Below, piece after piece: positions 59,880 through 64,000 of a DNA stretch of 64,000 nt. The stretch's first letter is position 1. Each line of letters opens with the position of its first letter. The position numbers and the translations under genes are program-made. The notes beneath the pieces were generated by a model. That model worked only from the letters and a program-made list of their open reading frames with translations. It did no database searches and was not told where the DNA came from. The stretch spans positions 1 to 64,000 of the forward strand of contig NW_027062919.1 in assembly GCF_032884065.1 (NCBI RefSeq), written 5' to 3'. The DNA is from Artemia franciscana. Its lineage: Eukaryota > Arthropoda > Branchiopoda > Anostraca > Artemiidae.

Positions 59880-60298
59880 AGATCTGCCTCCACTGTTTGA
59901 CTTTAATAGTTTTTCTGTATATAAATAGAAGTAAATCAAGTTGTTGCTCCTTATCTGGAAATATTTGGATAGCCTATTATTGATGATTCTACAACCAAAT
60001 ATGAATATACAGAAATTAGAGAAAATAAAGTGAATTATCACAACAATTGAATTATAGTTTCATTTTAAAAGATGTGGATTCTTGGATTCTTACAAGAGAT
60101 AGTTACCTTTATGCAAAAGTGAACATAACACGATTGGATGGAACCACCATACAAAGTAAAGAAGAAGCTACTTTAACAAATAATGGATTTAATTGTTCAG
60201 CAATACTGAATATATTATCAATGGAAAATGTATTGGAAGTAATAACTACTGTTGAAAATTTATTAGAATTTTCAGATGACTAAAGTCGAAGCGCAACT
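59880..60298 (+). pseudogene. Polinton major-capsid-like gene, 5' part
   Basis: Begins with PPLFDFNSFSV-type sequence; the longest clean piece (60047-60283) contains FILKDVDSWILTRDSYLYAK and then ENLLEFSDD, after which one stop precedes SRSATT. The 'DSxLY' and 'SDDYSRS'-like wording is what I know from double-jelly-roll major capsid proteins of Polintons and relatives. The coding sequence stops abruptly where the LINE begins and its continuation is found at 63630. Frameshifts before 60047. Confidence 0.65.
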
Positions 60299-60515
60299 AC
60301 TATTAAGAATGAATTAATGAACTTTATTACCCGTAAAAGTATAAAAAACAAAAAGTACGGAGTATTATAAATAAACAAAAACAAAAACGATAAACAGCGA
60401 AAAAAAAATCAAACTAACAAATACAGCATGAACTAATTAACCAGTATCAATATGGAAAAAAGGCTTTAGATGGTCATAAATGTGAACAGAGTTGGTAGTC
60501 TTTTTATATAAACTG

Positions 60516-61822
<1,307 letters not shown>

Positions 61823-61830
<8 letters not shown>

Positions 61831-62600
61831 GGTCAACTCTACTTGAAAGCGAGGAAACCAAAGTTTGCAGTAGGTGATTTAGCAGTTTTATGGTCGAAAG
61901 TAAAGCAGTTAGAGTAGCAAGGTATAGGTGGACATAAGCACGATCCCAGTTCAGCTTCGTATGCCACTTTGGCTGAGCCGAAAGTGTTTGGCCAGATAGC
62001 TCAAAGGACAAATTACAGCTAAGAACACGGTGATCGTCATCAATATTCTCCTCGTACACCCTGACAATCAATGATAATAAGCTGGAACTGGAAGTGATCA
62101 TGTGATCCAGGTACTATTTTGAACATCCTCTGTTATGAAAATACATGAATAGGAGGCTATTATCTACGAAGTGATATCTGCTAGGAGGTGATTCTAGCAG
62201 GAGGGTTCACCTATCGGAGGTACCGAGAATGTCACAGTTATGGTCACCAGCTAAAACCCAATTTAGGTCTTTTAAACGCAAACTTTCGAGTAGAGAGACT
62301 TTAAACTGGAACAACATCTATCGAAAGGTGTGAACGATGTTATAGAACGTCGATCGCAATGTAAGTAAACATTTATAAAGGCAGTATTGTCATATTCAAT
62401 CGCTAAGATGTTATCATCACAATGAATCACAGAGGGCTTTGATTGGAAACAAAAGAAAATTGCTAGACCACCGGAAGGGAGGCTTCTAGTTTTCTTGGCC
62501 TCTTGAGAAAAAAATGGTGGAAAGAAGATCGCTTTAGGCTAGAAATGTTTGATTTGGTCAAAAGATGTTCTTGCAAGAACACCATGTCATGGATTAATAA
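61823..62600 (-). pseudogene. LINE AP-endonuclease domain, broken
   Basis: Begins SFASLNINITKDKDLLI and HDMVFLQEHLLT in the gag-containing frame (62463-63074), then in other frames DNILAIEYDNTAFINVY (about 62400-62360), WVLAGDHNCDI (about 62260-62230; the family motif is GDFN) and DDHRVLSCNLSF (about 62045-62010; the family's terminal SDH motif). These are the usual APE-type nicking endonuclease landmarks, with stops between them. Confidence 0.8.
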
Positions 62601-63632
62601 TTCAATAATTAACAAGTCTTTGTCTTTTGTGATGTTAATATTGAGAGAAGCAAAACTTAAAACAGCGGCTTGCTTCATTTTGGAGCAGTTCAGAGAGTGT
62701 TTGATCACTGGGCAATTCATACTATAGGAAACATGAGCTTCGCCACAGTTGGCACATTTCGGAGCCTCTAAGCAGGGATTGTCTTTAGTATCGGAATGGC
62801 ATCCAGAAGCTAACGAATGATGGATACTTTTGAATTTAAGACACCGTCTGGGTACTTCTTTGTATTCCGATATTTTAAAAGACTCATAACCCAAGCGCAG
62901 ACCTGTAGCGATGGCAGATTTTAGTGCAGCGGAATCAAGGAACTCTAAACGGAATGTATGAGAAAAGCCGATCTGGTTGGCCTCAACAAGACCAGGAATA
63001 GCAGAGAAGAATTTACTACTGAAAACACTATCGGGAAGTCCCCTAATGACTCCGAGAGGTTTGAGATTGATCACTTTAGCATAAATATTTAGATAGCTCG
63101 CAACAGCAGATGGGGCAAGAGAATTGGCAAAAACTTTACCCCGCGTGACAACAACCTATCTTTTTCTTACCGGATCAGACTTTACCGACATAATTCCGTC
63201 ATGTCCGGTGAAAGAATCAAGCTTTTCTGTGTGAGAAACGTGGTCTTTTAGTTCCGGAGGTGGATATTTAAGAACGACGGCGTACGAGGGTTTGCGATCG
63301 AAAGCCTTACTATCTGAAACCAAATAACTATTTATAGACATTGCTGGACTATTGAGGTGAGCAAGCGATTTTTGCTGATCAAGGCACTGGTTGACTTTGG
63401 CAGTAAGGATAGAATAAGCTGGCGTCGGAATACTGGGGACTTCAGAGGGGGATTTGATCACGAACTCTGGAATATCAATATTTTCTGCAGAGGAGCGAGA
63501 AAGTGTAGCGATAATGTCTGACAATGAACTATTCTTAGCACTGGGTCCCGAAAGACGAGGTATAGGCTCATCTGGGATGTAATTGCTATATGAAAGTTTC
63601 TTAGCGCCAAGAACTTCCTCACACGGAAACAA
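62600..63632 (-). pseudogene. LINE gag-like ORF1 with zinc knuckles
   Basis: Frame 63156-63632 (Ser/Pro-rich, containing KPSYAVVLKYP) and frame 62463-63074 are in the same phase, separated by one TAG near 63153. The second contains an RNA-binding-like region (TFRLEFLDSAALKSAIATGL) and Cys/His knuckles: C-KFKSIHH-...-C then CANCGEAHVSYSMNC (C-x2-C-x3-H-x6-C). The frame then runs straight into the endonuclease without a stop. Such proteins bind element RNA. The first residues of the frame are encoded by flanking DNA, consistent with 5' truncation. Confidence 0.75.
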
Positions 63633-64000
63633 ATATGTTTTGGCATGAAGATAAAACCCAATTCATTGATTCCTTTATAGCAAAAAACGAGTTTGAAAAC
63701 GCTTTTACACCTGTTGCAGCCATAGAACAATTAAAACAAAACGAAATAACGCTTCTAGTAGTGGTTTATTTAAAAGATTTATTAAACAAAAGAAAGTCAC
63801 ATGGTTAGTATGTATTTACCATTATCATTTGTCAAGATAATAGTCATGTTTTTAGAGGCGTTACATATCAAATTATACTAAATAGAAACGACCTTTTCAA
63901 TATGATTATAAAACGTGGAGCTCAAAATTTTAAAGTAGATATAATGCATTTATCATGGATGATACCAGTGTTACATTCCAGTTTACACATATTGATTCAA
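63630..64000 (+). pseudogene. Polinton major-capsid-like gene, 3' continuation
   Basis: Directly beyond the LINE the plus strand reads MFWHEDKTQFIDSFIAKNEF, later SSSGLFKRFIKQKK, VSMYLPLSF, then CQDNSHVFRGVTYQI and, near the window end, FKVDIMHLSWMIPVL. This is the order expected for the middle of a Polinton major capsid protein following the part at 59880-60298. Two or three frame changes. The gene leaves the window at 64000. Confidence 0.65.

Noticed and set aside
62503-62727. Plus-strand frames over the LINE (also 61421-61633, 718-900, 20231-20452)
   Set aside because: Antisense shadows of the LINE or BTB coding sequence.

Overview
This is an AT-rich, repeat-dominated eukaryotic window, almost certainly from an arthropod or other invertebrate nuclear genome. 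Evidence for that: spliceosomal-type 3' splice sites in front of BTB-domain coding exons, non-LTR retrotransposons, a decayed Polinton/Maverick element and long microsatellites, with no bacterial gene organisation. The dominant dispersed repeat looks to me like one I associate with brine shrimp (Artemia), but that is an impression I could not check.

Gene content is low. The recognisable host genes are one small family of BTB/POZ-domain proteins: two intact copies on the minus strand (247-1083 and 19754-20596) and one frameshifted copy on the plus strand (46664-47462) followed by a second partial copy of its 3' end. Their flanks are also shared, so these are segmental duplicates. Each ATG lies just inside a conserved acceptor-like site, so a 5' exon is probably missing from my models.

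Between them lies a mosaic of repeats. Family A (about 1.7 kb) has a terminal hairpin at one end and a long snap-back hairpin at the other. Family B is an array of about 330-bp units ending in a palindromic tail. Both are present in many copies. 3297-16050 is a giant inverted repeat (arms about 5 kb, spacer about 0.95 kb) in which one arm carries a 1711-bp family A insertion that the other lacks: a natural filled/empty site pair. 31843-35655 is a third copy of the inner part of this unit plus its spacer, again with family A insertions. 35755-38345 is a nest of direct and inverted copies of another repeat; 38700-39205, 44935-45490, 49705-50280 and 51985-52750 are small tandem duplications; 40894-41133 is a nearly perfect foldback.

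The last 10 kb (about 53816 to the window end) is a decayed Polinton/Maverick (polintovirus-like) element. On the minus strand are a packaging-ATPase-like gene and protein-primed DNA polymerase B; on the plus strand are a retroviral-type integrase, unassigned ORFs, a minor-capsid-like gene and a major-capsid-like gene. All carry stops or frameshifts, and the polymerase motif C has lost a catalytic aspartate. A non-LTR retrotransposon (gag-like zinc knuckles, AP endonuclease, RT with YADD; minus strand, about 60299-63629) sits inside the major capsid gene, splitting it in two. A fragment of a related LINE is nested in a family A copy at about 41936-42590.
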